64,000 nucleotides of DNA from NCBI RefSeq assembly GCF_965139615.1, contig NZ_CBCSIQ010000003.1, positions 167,338 through 231,337 on the forward strand, written 5' to 3'. The notes under the pieces are model-generated. The model did not search any database. It saw only the letters and a list, made by a program, of their open reading frames with translations, and was not told the DNA's origin. This DNA comes from Kerstersia similis. GTDB taxonomy: Bacteria > Pseudomonadota > Gammaproteobacteria > Burkholderiales > Burkholderiaceae_B. This document shows positions 1-8,670 of this stretch, piece after piece; within the stretch, counting starts at the first letter, position 1, and every line of letters starts with the position of its first letter. The translations under genes were made by a program, and so were the position numbers.

Positions 1-110
1 TTTATCGTGTCCGACTGGGCCCCTACCCCGACCGCAGCAGCGCGGAAGACGCTGCCAGCCGCATCGGCCGCCAGCTGGGCATTTCACCCTCCATCGCCCT
101 GCAGCCCTGA
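1..110 (+). CDS. SPOR-domain protein, 3' end only (RlpA-like)
   Basis: The window opens inside a gene whose last 35 codons are readable from position 3 and end with TGA at 108-110. The peptide begins YRVRLGPYPDRSSAEDAASR and closes with a GISPS..LQP tail. That is the layout of the last strand-helix-strand of a SPOR domain, which binds denuded septal peptidoglycan. RlpA-type septal lytic transglycosylases end this way, and the L,D-transpeptidase 11 bases downstream fits a cell-wall context. The catalytic part lies outside the window, so naming it RlpA is inference; other SPOR proteins (FtsN, DedD, DamX) remain possible. Confidence 0.6.
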   Translation, partial: YRVRLGPYPDRSSAEDAASRIGRQLGISPSIALQP

Positions 111-121
111 GCCGGCCGCCC

Positions 122-691
122 ATGACGCCCGTACGCCGGTTCCGGCAACGCCTGTTGCCCTGCCTGATCCTGCTTGCCCTGCTGGCGCTGGCCACATTCG
201 GCTATACGCGCATCATGGGCCGGGTCGCGCCCGGCGTGCCCCCCGTTGCCGAACAAGGCGCCCCACAAGCCGATCTGGTACGTGTCTATAAGTCCGCCAG
301 GCGCCTGGAGCTCTGGCAGGGCGCTACCCTGCTCGCCAGCTACCGCATCGCGCTTGGCGGCGCGCCTGACGCCGGACACAAGCAACAGGAAGGCGACCAG
401 CGCACGCCAGAAGGCAGATATGTGATCGACTGGCGCAACCCGCGCTCGCGCGCTTACCTGAGCCTGCACATTTCCTACCCCAACGCACAGGATCGCCAGG
501 CTGCGGCTGCCGCCGGCTACCCACCTGGCGGCGATATCATGATCCACGGCCTGCCCAACGGCTGGGGCGCTCTCGGCCCCATCCATCATTGGTGGGACTG
601 GACGGACGGCTGCATCGGCGTCAGCAACAACGATATGCGGGAAATCTGGTCCCAGGTTCCCAACGGCACCGCCATCGAAATCGAAGCCTGA
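122..691 (+). CDS. L,D-transpeptidase family protein (YkuD domain)
   Basis: A 189-residue protein with one N-terminal membrane anchor or signal (about residues 10-28) followed by a periplasmic YkuD domain. The catalytic signature is visible as IHG at 141-143 and DGCIGVSN at 162-169. Cys164 is the expected nucleophile and His142 its partner. Family members form 3-3 peptidoglycan crosslinks or attach proteins to the wall. This one resembles the short YafK/ErfK-like forms without a LysM domain, so the exact substrate is unclear. It starts 11 bases after the SPOR gene and is probably co-transcribed with it. Confidence 0.85.
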   Translation: MTPVRRFRQRLLPCLILLALLALATFGYTRIMGRVAPGVPPVAEQGAPQADLVRVYKSARRLELWQGATLLASYRIALGGAPDAGHKQQEGDQRTPEGRYVIDWRNPRSRAYLSLHISYPNAQDRQAAAAAGYPPGGDIMIHGLPNGWGALGPIHHWWDWTDGCIGVSNNDMREIWSQVPNGTAIEIEA

Positions 692-697
692 GCGCAA

Positions 698-737
698 GCC
701 AGGGTGGACAATTCCGGCACTTGCCGGCTTCCCTGGC
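698..737. terminator. Hairpin between convergent genes
   Basis: An interrupted inverted repeat: GCCAGGG (698-704) pairs with CCCTGGC (731-737), and CCGGCA (714-719) pairs with TGCCGG (722-727). It sits between the convergent L,D-transpeptidase and rsmI genes. No T-tract follows on either strand, so it is only terminator-like. Confidence 0.4.
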
Positions 738-769
738 CGCCCGGAGCGCGTCACACTCGCGCCATGGCC

Positions 770-1726
770 TCAATCCGCTTCGTTCTTGCGCTGCAAGGCG
801 CGACGATAAATCGCGTCGCGGTCGCCCCCTGTCACCTTCTGCGCCACCTTCACCGCGTCGCGCAGCGACAGGCTCTCCAGCAACGCATCCAGCAGCGTAT
901 CCAGGGCTGGGTCGCCCGCCTCGGCCGCCTCGTCGTCGTCATCCACAGCGGCTGCCGCGCTTTCATGCAGGATCAGCACGAACTCACCCTGGCCGCGATG
1001 CGGCTGGGCTTCCAGCCAGGCCTGTGCCTCGGCAGCCGGCACCGTCGCCACTTCCTCGAAACGCTTGCTCAATTCGCGGGCAATCGTTACCCGCCGCTGC
1101 GGGCCGGCGATCTCCAGCACATCGGCCAGGGTCGCCTTGAGCCGGTGCGGCGACTCGAAAAACACCACAGGCGCGGCCAACGCGGCCCAGCGGCGCAGCC
1201 AGCGCTGGCGCGCCATGCTTTTGTGCGGCGCAAAGCCGGCGAAAGCAAACGCCGGGTTTTCATCCGACGTCGCGCCGCTGGCCATCAAGGCGGCGATCAC
1301 CGCGCTCGGGCCCGGCACCGGCACCACCTGATACCCCGCTTCCCGCACGGCACGCACCACGCGCGCGCCGGGGTCGCTGACGGCTGGCGCGCCCGCGTCA
1401 GACACCAGGGCCACCCGCTGCCCAGCCGCCAGGCGTTCCAGAATATCCTGCGCCGCGCTGGCCTCATTGTGGCGATGCGCCGACATCAAGGGCGTGGACA
1501 GGCCCCAGGCGTCGAACAGGGTGCGGGTCACGCGGGTATCCTCGGCCGCCACCACATCGACCTTGGCCAGCGTCTGCCAGGCCCGCACGCTCAAATCGCC
1601 CAGATTACCGATGGGTGTGGCCACCACATACAGGGCGGCGGCAGGCCAATGCTGCGCCATCACCTTCTCGGCGGCACGCAGCCAGGCCGAAGGCGCGGAT
1701 AGGGAAATATCGGATGTCTCGTTCAT
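770..1726 (-). CDS. rsmI: 16S rRNA (cytidine1402-2'-O)-methyltransferase RsmI
   Basis: A 318-residue tetrapyrrole-methylase-fold protein. The family signature LYVVATPIGNLGDLSVRAW lies near residue 31, followed by the AEDTR motif. RsmI uses SAM to 2'-O-methylate C1402 in the decoding centre of 16S rRNA, acting with RsmH. Length is slightly above the usual 280-290 because of an N-terminal extension of about 30 residues. It is divergent from yraN, and the two start codons overlap by 13 bases, as for the rsmI/yraN neighbourhood of many proteobacteria. Confidence 0.95.
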   Translation of the reverse strand: MNETSDISLSAPSAWLRAAEKVMAQHWPAAALYVVATPIGNLGDLSVRAWQTLAKVDVVAAEDTRVTRTLFDAWGLSTPLMSAHRHNEASAAQDILERLAAGQRVALVSDAGAPAVSDPGARVVRAVREAGYQVVPVPGPSAVIAALMASGATSDENPAFAFAGFAPHKSMARQRWLRRWAALAAPVVFFESPHRLKATLADVLEIAGPQRRVTIARELSKRFEEVATVPAAEAQAWLEAQPHRGQGEFVLILHESAAAAVDDDDEAAEAGDPALDTLLDALLESLSLRDAVKVAQKVTGGDRDAIYRRALQRKNEAD

Positions 1727-2277
1727 CCCGCGAGGATACTATTTTCAGCGATGCCGCGTATGCCCCGCTCTGGCAACAGCTGGAGAAAGCCCAGGGCCGG
1801 GCGCGGCGCAACCGCAAGCGGCGGCTGGCGCGGCAACACGCTGCACGCCTTGAGGCCATCTCGGACCCCACGCCGCCCCCGGCGCCAGACCAGGCGCCAC
1901 GTCATGCCCGGCAAGGCAGCCCTGCCCGCCAGCGCGGCAACCGCGCAGAAGACCGCGCCCTGGCGCACCTGCAAGCGGCCGGGCTGGTACTGCTGGCGCG
2001 CAACCTGCAATGCCGCGCCGGAGAAATCGACCTCGTCATGCGCGACGGCCAGGAACTGGTCTTCGTGGAAGTCCGCCAGCGCAGTCATAGCCGCCATGGC
2101 GGCGCGGCGGCCAGCGTGGATGCTGGCAAGCAAAGGCGTCTGCTGGCCACCGCAGCGTGGTTTCTCCCTCAGATCAGACGAGCTCATTTCCCTAGCCGTG
2201 AACCAGGCTGCCGCTTTGATGTGCTGGCTGTGGACGGCCACACCATCCACTGGCTGAAAAGCGCCTTCCTCAGCTGA
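1714..2277 (+). CDS. yraN: YraN family protein (UPF0102, nuclease-like fold)
   Basis: A 187-residue protein whose C-terminal half is a UPF0102 domain. GEIDLV at 103-108 and VFVEVRQR at 116-123 are the conserved acidic and basic strand residues of this restriction-endonuclease-like fold. Cellular function is not settled. The usual family length is about 120, so the first 65 basic, proline-rich residues are an extension. The ATG at 1714 is the only good in-frame start, but it overlaps the rsmI start on the other strand, so the true start could be a later non-ATG codon. In many proteobacteria yraN is followed directly by diaA/gmhA and dolP; here they lie 12 kb away. Confidence 0.85.
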   Translation: MSRSSREDTIFSDAAYAPLWQQLEKAQGRARRNRKRRLARQHAARLEAISDPTPPPAPDQAPRHARQGSPARQRGNRAEDRALAHLQAAGLVLLARNLQCRAGEIDLVMRDGQELVFVEVRQRSHSRHGGAAASVDAGKQRRLLATAAWFLPQIRRAHFPSREPGCRFDVLAVDGHTIHWLKSAFLS

Positions 2278-2377
2278 CGCCTAGTGCAAACGCAGCCCCC
2301 AGGCATCTCCACCGGCACTCAGGTTCATGGACCTGAACCATTACGCGCGCCACGAACACGACAATATTTTCCGGAAA

Positions 2378-2432
2378 TTGACAAAAATCATCGGCCAGAA
2401 CCGTAACAGATTTGAGAATTGCACTCATTCTC
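2378..2432 (+). promoter_or_regulatory. Candidate promoter with Fur-like operator ahead of the TonB receptor
   Basis: In the 285-base gap after yraN there is a TTGACA (2378-2383) that could be a -35 box; the -10 is weak. At 2414-2432 lies GAGAATTGCACTCATTCTC, a 19-base element with matching GAGAAT/ATTCTC ends. It agrees with the classical Fur box at 13 of 19 positions by hand alignment. A perfect TTTCCGGAAA palindrome is at 2368-2377. Fur control of a TonB-receptor operon is common; the assignment here is inference from the motif. Confidence 0.45.
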
Positions 2433-2562
2433 TGATTGGGAATTGCCTGATTTGAAAGCTTGGGCGTGGTGACGACCGCTTTTCCACGCTCCCGCCACAC
2501 CCCCCCGATTCCGCGCCCGTTTGATCGACTTCCAATCATCGCGGGACAACACCAGATAGAAC

Positions 2563-5500
2563 ATGTCTTCAGAACATTGCTCCCCGCCCAAACTCCTGGC
2601 CCTTCTCATTGCCGGCCTCGGCTGCGTATCCGGCGGTTTGCCAGCCGTTTCCGCCCAGCCATTGACTGCGGACATCCAGACGGCTGAACAGCAAAATCCG
2701 CGACCGGCGCCCGAAAAACGCGTTCAGCCTCATCAGGATCACCAGGAACCCTCCGACGGCGTCACCCAGCTAAATGCTGTCGAAGTCGTCGCCCCCGAAC
2801 GCACGGACGACGAAAAAGGCGCGGACGATGTCTTCCACAAGAACGTCTCGAACGTTTACATGGGCAAGGAAGAAATCGAGCGCTACCGCATCGACGCAGC
2901 GGGAGACGTGCTCAAGGGCCTCAACGGCGTGTACAACATGAACACCCGCACCGCGGGCGGCGCCATCACGCCGAATATCCGCGGCATTTCCGGAAAGGGA
3001 CGCATCCCCGTCACCATAGACGGCACGGAACAAACCGTAGATGTCTGGCAGAACAACTATGGCGTCGGTGACCGCAACTACGTCGATCCCGCCCTGTTCC
3101 GCAGCATCGCCGTCGATAAGAGCCCGGATCTCAGCCGCAATATGAAGCCGGGCGTCGGCGGCTCCATTGCCATTCGCACCATCGAAGCCAGCGACATCGT
3201 CAAAAACGGCGACACCTGGGCACTGCAGCTCAAGCTGGAAGGTGCAAACAATACGATCAAGCCACAGAACAAGCTTGACCAATTCCTGGGCAAAGACTAT
3301 CGCCGCGTCGGAGGCACCGCCGATGGCGCCGGCGGCGGTTTCCAAAACGGTGAGTTAAGCCCTTACGCCTTGCTCATGGATGACGTCGAAGCCCCCAGAG
3401 ACAAGGGCAGCGCCGACAATTGGCGTTTCGGTGGCGACAAGTCGGCCATGCTTACAGCAGCATTCCAGACGGATATCACCGATGGTCTGCTGAGTTACGC
3501 CTACCGCAACAAGGGCAATTATTTCGCCGGCAAGAACGGCGTGGGCGATTATCTGGACAATCCGATCTACGACATGGACAACTGCGGTATCGACTGCAAA
3601 AGTTCAGCCGCCTTTGTCCCCAACATGGGAGAGATGTATCCGGCCGGTGCGGAAGTCTTCAACAGCAATACCCGTACCGAAACACTGCTGGCCAAGAACA
3701 ACTGGCACTTCGGCGACAACCAGAAACTCAGCCTGCAATACATGCGCACGGATGTGCGATTCGGCGAGATCAATCCATTTCAGTCCACCTGGGCGCTGAA
3801 TTTCTATGAATTGAATCCTGACTTCATCGACCAGCCCAAACCGCCACAAACCCAGAACATAGACTCCAAGATACGCTCGGATACCTGGAAGCTAGGGTAC
3901 GAATTCAAACCCGAAGACAACCGCTGGGTCGATCTTGAGGCCAGTCTCTGGCGCGTCAAAACCGACAGCGTCCGTCATCAGAGCGGTGGCATGTCCCTGG
4001 CGGTCAATACGCCCGACACCATGCACGATGCCTGGTACTGGTGCAATGTACGCAATACGACGCCATGGAATATGGCTGAATCTACTTGCGAAGAACTGGG
4101 CGATATGTGGGGCTTCGACAAAAGCACCACGCTGGACGAAATCATCGCTGAATCCGATGCCATCTTCGGCACCGAAGGCAAGAAGATCATTTCCGGCGCA
4201 CAGCAAACCACCCAGGTGACGCGCAACGGCGCCAATCTCAGCAATCGCTTCAAGTTATCGCCCAACTTCAATTTGACCCTGGGCGCAGACATCCAGCGCG
4301 AGAAACTCGGGGAAGAAAGCACCATCATCAACAGTGACGACCTTTTCAACATCTACGGCACTGTCACCGGACTGGCCAAACTTGCCGGGCCGCGCAGCGG
4401 CAAAAGGCAGGAATGGGGCATGACCATGACGACGGACTGGCAGCCAGTTTCCTGGCTCAATGTCCAGGCTGGCGTGCGCTATACCCGCTTCAAGGGCGAA
4501 GACACGGCAATGTCCGAAGAACGGCAACAACGCAACGAACAGTTCGCCTGGGGCGGGGGCTTCAACGAATATATCGACGCCTACTCCCTGCCGTATTGGG
4601 AAATCGGCTCTGCGGAGTTCAAGGCGGATTATGAAAACCATATGGATCTCTTTGACCAATGGGCGAACACTATCGGAAAAGATAACCCTTTAGGCGATCC
4701 CGCAGCCGCCCAACGCCTTCAGGAGTCACATAATGCGTTCCACAAGCAATATGGGGTAAGTACTTCTTCCGTCCGGTCAAACTCGCAGAACGGACAGACG
4801 ATTTACTACCAGTTCCGCCCCGACATCATCATTCCATTTCGCAACGGGAAACCGGATAGTTCGGCGTCAACTTTGACGCCAGGCATGTTCGATGAAAAAG
4901 TCAGCACGCCTCAGGCAACGGAAGGCGAATACTACAAATACCTGATTGGCGGCCAACAGCCTGGATCCATCACCTACGAAGAATGGAAGCTGCTCCCTAG
5001 CACTACCCGCCAAGTCACGACCGCCGCAGGGGAGTTCAACCCTAACGGAGGTAGCTCCGAAGCGTTGAAAGCCATCACCCGACCCATCACCGACGACCAG
5101 AAGTGGGCCCGGCCAGAAAAACTGAAAGGCGATGCCTGGGCGCCCATGCTGGCGCTGACCGTTTCGCTCAGCCCACAACAACGCCTGTTTGCCCGCTATG
5201 CGGAAATGACGCGTTTTCCGAGTATTTACGAGGCCACGTCCACTGCCATCGACGGGCTGGTCAGCATGCCTACTGCGCCTGGCTTCGACCTCAAGCCGGA
5301 ACGCAGCCAGAACTGGGAAATAGGCTATGCCTTCGATTTCACCCCGTACTGGGACAAGCTGGATTATGGCGACATCCGCCTGAGCTACTTCAGCAACACG
5401 ATCAGAAATGTCATTGATACGACCGAAGCGCGGCGCATCACGCAATATGACAAGAAGATCGTCAAAGGGCTGGAGTTTCAAAGCCGTATCGACACTGGCG

Positions 5501-5988
5501 GCTTCTTTGCTTCTGCCGGCGTCACCTACCGCCTGAAAAACGTCACCTGCGATGCCGATACCGCATTTGCCTTTGATATGTACCTGGGCCGCATTCCCGA
5601 CTGCATAGAAGGCGGATTTGGCGTCACGCGTTTCTACCAGTCCCAGCAACCCAAGTATTCGATCAATGTGGACCTGGGTACGCGCCTGCTGGATCGCAAG
5701 CTTGAACTGGGCGTGCGCGGCATTTATCACAGCGATGTCAAAACCAGCCAATACGACCGCCTGCTGCAACAAGGGCTGGCCGACATCTTCACCTTCACTG
5801 GCAAGCCTTACCACTGGCGCCCCACGCTGCTGCTGGATGCCTATGGCCGTTATCGGATCAACGACACCCTGTCGGTCAATGCCAGTGTCACCAACCTGAC
5901 CAACCGCTACTACCTGGACCCGATGTCCAACGTCGCTGCGCCTGGTCCTGGCCGCACCGTCATGCTGGGCATGCAAGCCCTGTTCTGA
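2563..5988 (+). CDS. TonB-dependent outer-membrane receptor of a Slam (type XI secretion) locus
   Basis: A 1141-residue outer-membrane receptor with a signal peptide (about residues 1-31), a TonB-box-like LNAVEVV near 69 and a plug with the GGAITPNIRGISG motif near 127-139. A 22-strand barrel ending in a C-terminal Phe is expected. It is far longer than usual siderophore receptors (650-800) and nearer to TbpA/HpuB-type protein receptors. Three Cys pairs (341/345, 494/509, 996/1014) suggest disulfide-tied extracellular loops. The region matching the FRAP/NPNL box of heme receptors reads MTRFPSIYE then LKPERS (about 881-910), with no His between. Downstream cargo and Slam genes suggest it takes up ligand delivered by the secreted cargo. 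Ligand identity (heme, heme-protein or other) is not readable from sequence. Confidence 0.93.
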   Translation: MSSEHCSPPKLLALLIAGLGCVSGGLPAVSAQPLTADIQTAEQQNPRPAPEKRVQPHQDHQEPSDGVTQLNAVEVVAPERTDDEKGADDVFHKNVSNVYMGKEEIERYRIDAAGDVLKGLNGVYNMNTRTAGGAITPNIRGISGKGRIPVTIDGTEQTVDVWQNNYGVGDRNYVDPALFRSIAVDKSPDLSRNMKPGVGGSIAIRTIEASDIVKNGDTWALQLKLEGANNTIKPQNKLDQFLGKDYRRVGGTADGAGGGFQNGELSPYALLMDDVEAPRDKGSADNWRFGGDKSAMLTAAFQTDITDGLLSYAYRNKGNYFAGKNGVGDYLDNPIYDMDNCGIDCKSSAAFVPNMGEMYPAGAEVFNSNTRTETLLAKNNWHFGDNQKLSLQYMRTDVRFGEINPFQSTWALNFYELNPDFIDQPKPPQTQNIDSKIRSDTWKLGYEFKPEDNRWVDLEASLWRVKTDSVRHQSGGMSLAVNTPDTMHDAWYWCNVRNTTPWNMAESTCEELGDMWGFDKSTTLDEIIAESDAIFGTEGKKIISGAQQTTQVTRNGANLSNRFKLSPNFNLTLGADIQREKLGEESTIINSDDLFNIYGTVTGLAKLAGPRSGKRQEWGMTMTTDWQPVSWLNVQAGVRYTRFKGEDTAMSEERQQRNEQFAWGGGFNEYIDAYSLPYWEIGSAEFKADYENHMDLFDQWANTIGKDNPLGDPAAAQRLQESHNAFHKQYGVSTSSVRSNSQNGQTIYYQFRPDIIIPFRNGKPDSSASTLTPGMFDEKVSTPQATEGEYYKYLIGGQQPGSITYEEWKLLPSTTRQVTTAAGEFNPNGGSSEALKAITRPITDDQKWARPEKLKGDAWAPMLALTVSLSPQQRLFARYAEMTRFPSIYEATSTAIDGLVSMPTAPGFDLKPERSQNWEIGYAFDFTPYWDKLDYGDIRLSYFSNTIRNVIDTTEARRITQYDKKIVKGLEFQSRIDTGGFFASAGVTYRLKNVTCDADTAFAFDMYLGRIPDCIEGGFGVTRFYQSQQPKYSINVDLGTRLLDRKLELGVRGIYHSDVKTSQYDRLLQQGLADIFTFTGKPYHWRPTLLLDAYGRYRINDTLSVNASVTNLTNRYYLDPMSNVAAPGPGRTVMLGMQALF

Positions 5989-5999
5989 ACCGTCTTTTG

Positions 6000-6022
6000 C
6001 CGGTTTTCAAACGCAAAACCGG
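6000..6022 (+). other. Stem-loop between receptor and cargo genes
   Basis: CCGGTTTT (6000-6007) pairs perfectly with AAAACCGG (6015-6022) across a 7-base loop, directly after the receptor stop codon. No T-tract follows, so it is more likely a processing or 3'-stability element than a full terminator. It would allow cargo and receptor to be made in different amounts from one transcript. Confidence 0.5.
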
Positions 6023-6053
6023 ATGCTTACCCACTCTCACAAGGAAGCCTGTC

Positions 6054-7022
6054 ATGATGTCCAAAACCATCCTGTCCGTCGTTCTGCTCGGTGCCTTTGT
6101 GCCTGCCCATGCGGCGGTCACCGGTGGCACCAGCAATGCCGCCAGTGTTGCCCCGCAAGCCTCGACTGCACTCCCCTTCGGCGCCAATAAGCCGGGGCTC
6201 TCGCTCAATGGATCTTCACTGGTCATCAACCTGAAAGACGGCCCGATTCATCACATTGCCAAGAAGTACAGCAACACGCCCATCAATAGCTCGCTGAGTG
6301 CCAGCGTGGACGGGTTGGCCAACCCGAAGTACCTGACGCTCAAGGATGTCAACGCCGTCGCCGGCCTGTTCACCAACCCGACCCTGGGCCAGATCTGGTA
6401 CGAACAGCGCAGCCCGAATGAAGCCGTGGCAGGACAACAAACGGCCATCTTCGGGGTGTACAGCATCCGCCAGATCGCCAACCCGGCTCTGCCAGCCGCA
6501 CCGAAATTCGGTGGTCTGGTGATCGCCGAGGTTCCCAACCTGCCTGCAGGCACGGCCGTCTATTTCGGCGAATGGGGACCACGCGCCGGCAATCCCAGCA
6601 CGGGCTCCGATACCAATCTCAACCTGAATACGGCAGACCACACGGTGTGGTATGTCGGTGAAAACGCAACCGGCAGCACCAAGCACCTCAGCACGGCAAG
6701 CTATGCCGTGCTGGGGGTCAATCAGCACGTTCCCGGCCAGAATGATTTCTTCCAGGGGCAACTGGACGCCACCTTCGGCAATCAAGCCGAGGGCAGCCTG
6801 AATGGCGCATTGACCCGGGTGTCCAACAGCAGCGATGTGGTCGCATTCGATAACGTCACCATCAACAACAACGACGGGACTTTCTTCAAGGACGCCGCCG
6901 GCAACCGGATCATTTCCGGCCAATTCTTCGGGCCTAATGCCGACGCGTTGGCAGGCTATGCCACCCGCGGCACCAGCAACCCTGCCGATGATGTCGCCTT
7001 CGGCGGCAACAGGGTCCAATAA
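6054..7022 (+). CDS. Secreted Slam-dependent cargo, hemophilin/TbpB-barrel-like
   Basis: A 322-residue exported protein. The start is ATG 6054 with AAGGAA at 6041-6046. A signal peptide ends at AHA-A (residue 20) and there is no lipobox Cys, so the mature protein should be soluble rather than a lipoprotein. Residues about 40-180 form an N-terminal ligand domain containing IHHIAKKY (65-72) and VYFGEWG (169-175). Residues about 190-322 match the C-terminal 8-strand barrel of Slam substrates, with VWYVGENATG (198-207), GALTR, FDNVTINNN, GQFFGPNADALAGY and a final AFGGNRVQ. This layout is that of hemophilin/HphA-type heme carriers. His66-His67 are possible heme ligands, which is inference. It lies between its presumed receptor and Slam. 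Confidence 0.85.
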   Translation: MMSKTILSVVLLGAFVPAHAAVTGGTSNAASVAPQASTALPFGANKPGLSLNGSSLVINLKDGPIHHIAKKYSNTPINSSLSASVDGLANPKYLTLKDVNAVAGLFTNPTLGQIWYEQRSPNEAVAGQQTAIFGVYSIRQIANPALPAAPKFGGLVIAEVPNLPAGTAVYFGEWGPRAGNPSTGSDTNLNLNTADHTVWYVGENATGSTKHLSTASYAVLGVNQHVPGQNDFFQGQLDATFGNQAEGSLNGALTRVSNSSDVVAFDNVTINNNDGTFFKDAAGNRIISGQFFGPNADALAGYATRGTSNPADDVAFGGNRVQ

Positions 7023-7044
7023 ACCGGGCTGCCCAAGCCACACC

Positions 7045-7067
7045 GGTCCCGCCCACATGGCGGGGCC
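7045..7067 (+). other. Stem-loop between cargo and Slam genes
   Basis: A 9-pair stem including one G-U pair joins 7045-7053 (GGTCCCGCC) to 7059-7067 (GGCGGGGCC) with a 5-base loop. It stands 22 bases after the cargo stop. No T-tract follows. Like the hairpin on the other side of the cargo gene, it may stabilise or process the cargo segment of the mRNA. Confidence 0.45.
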
Positions 7068-7120
7068 TGTCCCGACTCAGGAAAGCGACACTCGCCGCAG
7101 CCGCCCTCTTTGCCTCGCAG

Positions 7121-8596
7121 ATGACCCGTCCGCTCCCCAAGCTGTTCCTGGCCTGCCTTCTCGCCTGCCCTTACTTTTCCGCCTGCGCCGACGACGACGA
7201 TACCCGTTTCCTGCTGAACACCACGCAACAGCAACTGCGTGTCGAACAACAACGGGACTGGGCGCACGCCGATACGCCGGCAGGGGAAAGACGCCTGATC
7301 ATCGAAGGCCAGGAATATCGTGTCGCAGAAGATGCTGCCGGCCTGGCATTGGGTATCTTCTATGCCATCAACCTGCAGCAGTGGGATAAAGTCGAGGAAT
7401 TCCTTTCGAAGTACCGTCTGTTGGCAGCCAGCCGAAAAGAAGTGATCCTGCTGGCCGAAGGCCTGCATGCCCGCGCACGAGGCGATACCGCAACTGCGCT
7501 GGAGCGCCTGCGGCGCGCCAAGCTTGCCGCCCCCGGCGACACCCGTATCCGCCTGGAACTTGCGCGGCTTTATGCCGAGGACTATCAGAGCCACGAAGCC
7601 ATCGAACAATTCGAAGCCGTAAGGGCCGAGGACATTCCGCCTGAAACCCGCAGCACCATCGACACCTACATTGCCGCCGTCGCTCAACGCAACCGCTGGC
7701 ACGGCTCACTCAGCATCGGTAGCGGCTACAGCAACAACATCAACCAGGCCAATGGTGCGCAACGCTGCGTCGTCCAGATCCTGCAGCAATGCTTCGTCAC
7801 CGAATCCCTGCCCGCACCGGTGTCATCGTCCTTCCTGAACTACCAGCTTTCCCTGCAGAAACGCATTGCGCTGGGCGGCCATCACAACCTGCTGCTCCGC
7901 CCGCTGCTCTACGGCACCCGATATCACAAAGAAGACAACCAAAGCACTTTTCTCAAGGACAGCAGCGACAACACCACCGTGCTCTATGCCGGCTACAACT
8001 ACAAAAACGCCAGCACGGAGTTTGCCGTCTCTCCCTACTTCGAGCACTATTACCGGGGCACACACACCCATTACACAGCACCCGGCCTGGAACTCAGTTT
8101 GTCGCATGACCTGAACCGCCGCTGGACACTGAATGCCCAGGCCAACAGCAAGCGCTACCATTACTCGGACGCGGAAAAGTTGTACTTCTCGGACTACACG
8201 CAGTCCTCGGCCGGCCTGGGAGCCAGCTTTCAATTGTCTGCCACGGGGTCCCTGTTCGCAGGGGTCGATTGGACCCGCCGCCGCTACCCCTGGGCGGCCG
8301 CCAGCAGCAAGGACCAGGCCTGGCGCATCGGCCTGTTCAAATATTTCGACAGCGGCTTTTACCTCAATGCCATGGCGCTCTATCGTGACAGCCGCTATGA
8401 CGAGCGCACCTTCCTGTCGGACAACCCGCGTAAGGACATTCAGAAAATGCTGATCGCCACGCTGGGCATGCCACGCTGGCGCATCGGCAACGTTTATCCG
8501 GAAATCCGCTTCAAAAGGCTGATCAACGATAGCAACATCATCCACTATCAATATCGTCAAAGCGAAGCATCACTCAATTTCAAGTACATCTTCTGA
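7121..8596 (+). CDS. Slam-type outer-membrane translocon (DUF560, type XI secretion)
   Basis: A 491-residue protein with a signal peptide (cleavage near residue 23), a helical TPR-like periplasmic domain (about 60-190) and a C-terminal barrel (about 194-491) ending FKYIF. The junction WHGSLSIGSGYSNNINQA (193-210) is typical of Slam proteins at the first barrel strand. Slams move TbpB-barrel substrates across the outer membrane and are usually encoded beside their cargo, as here. The Shine-Dalgarno sequence is weak, and translation may rely on coupling. Strand counts come from family knowledge. It is presumably specific for the neighbouring cargo at 6054-7022. Confidence 0.9.
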   Translation: MTRPLPKLFLACLLACPYFSACADDDDTRFLLNTTQQQLRVEQQRDWAHADTPAGERRLIIEGQEYRVAEDAAGLALGIFYAINLQQWDKVEEFLSKYRLLAASRKEVILLAEGLHARARGDTATALERLRRAKLAAPGDTRIRLELARLYAEDYQSHEAIEQFEAVRAEDIPPETRSTIDTYIAAVAQRNRWHGSLSIGSGYSNNINQANGAQRCVVQILQQCFVTESLPAPVSSSFLNYQLSLQKRIALGGHHNLLLRPLLYGTRYHKEDNQSTFLKDSSDNTTVLYAGYNYKNASTEFAVSPYFEHYYRGTHTHYTAPGLELSLSHDLNRRWTLNAQANSKRYHYSDAEKLYFSDYTQSSAGLGASFQLSATGSLFAGVDWTRRRYPWAAASSKDQAWRIGLFKYFDSGFYLNAMALYRDSRYDERTFLSDNPRKDIQKMLIATLGMPRWRIGNVYPEIRFKRLINDSNIIHYQYRQSEASLNFKYIF

Positions 8597-8670
8597 GCCC
8601 TGGCAGACCTGGCAAACCGGCCTTCGACTGCACACCCAACAGCATCCAAAACAGCTCCCACAACAGCGGG

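Noticed and set aside
4867..5976. A 369-codon minus-strand open frame within the TonB receptor gene
   Set aside because: The receptor's barrel sequence runs uninterrupted on the plus strand to its C-terminal Phe; the antisense frame has no recognisable features.
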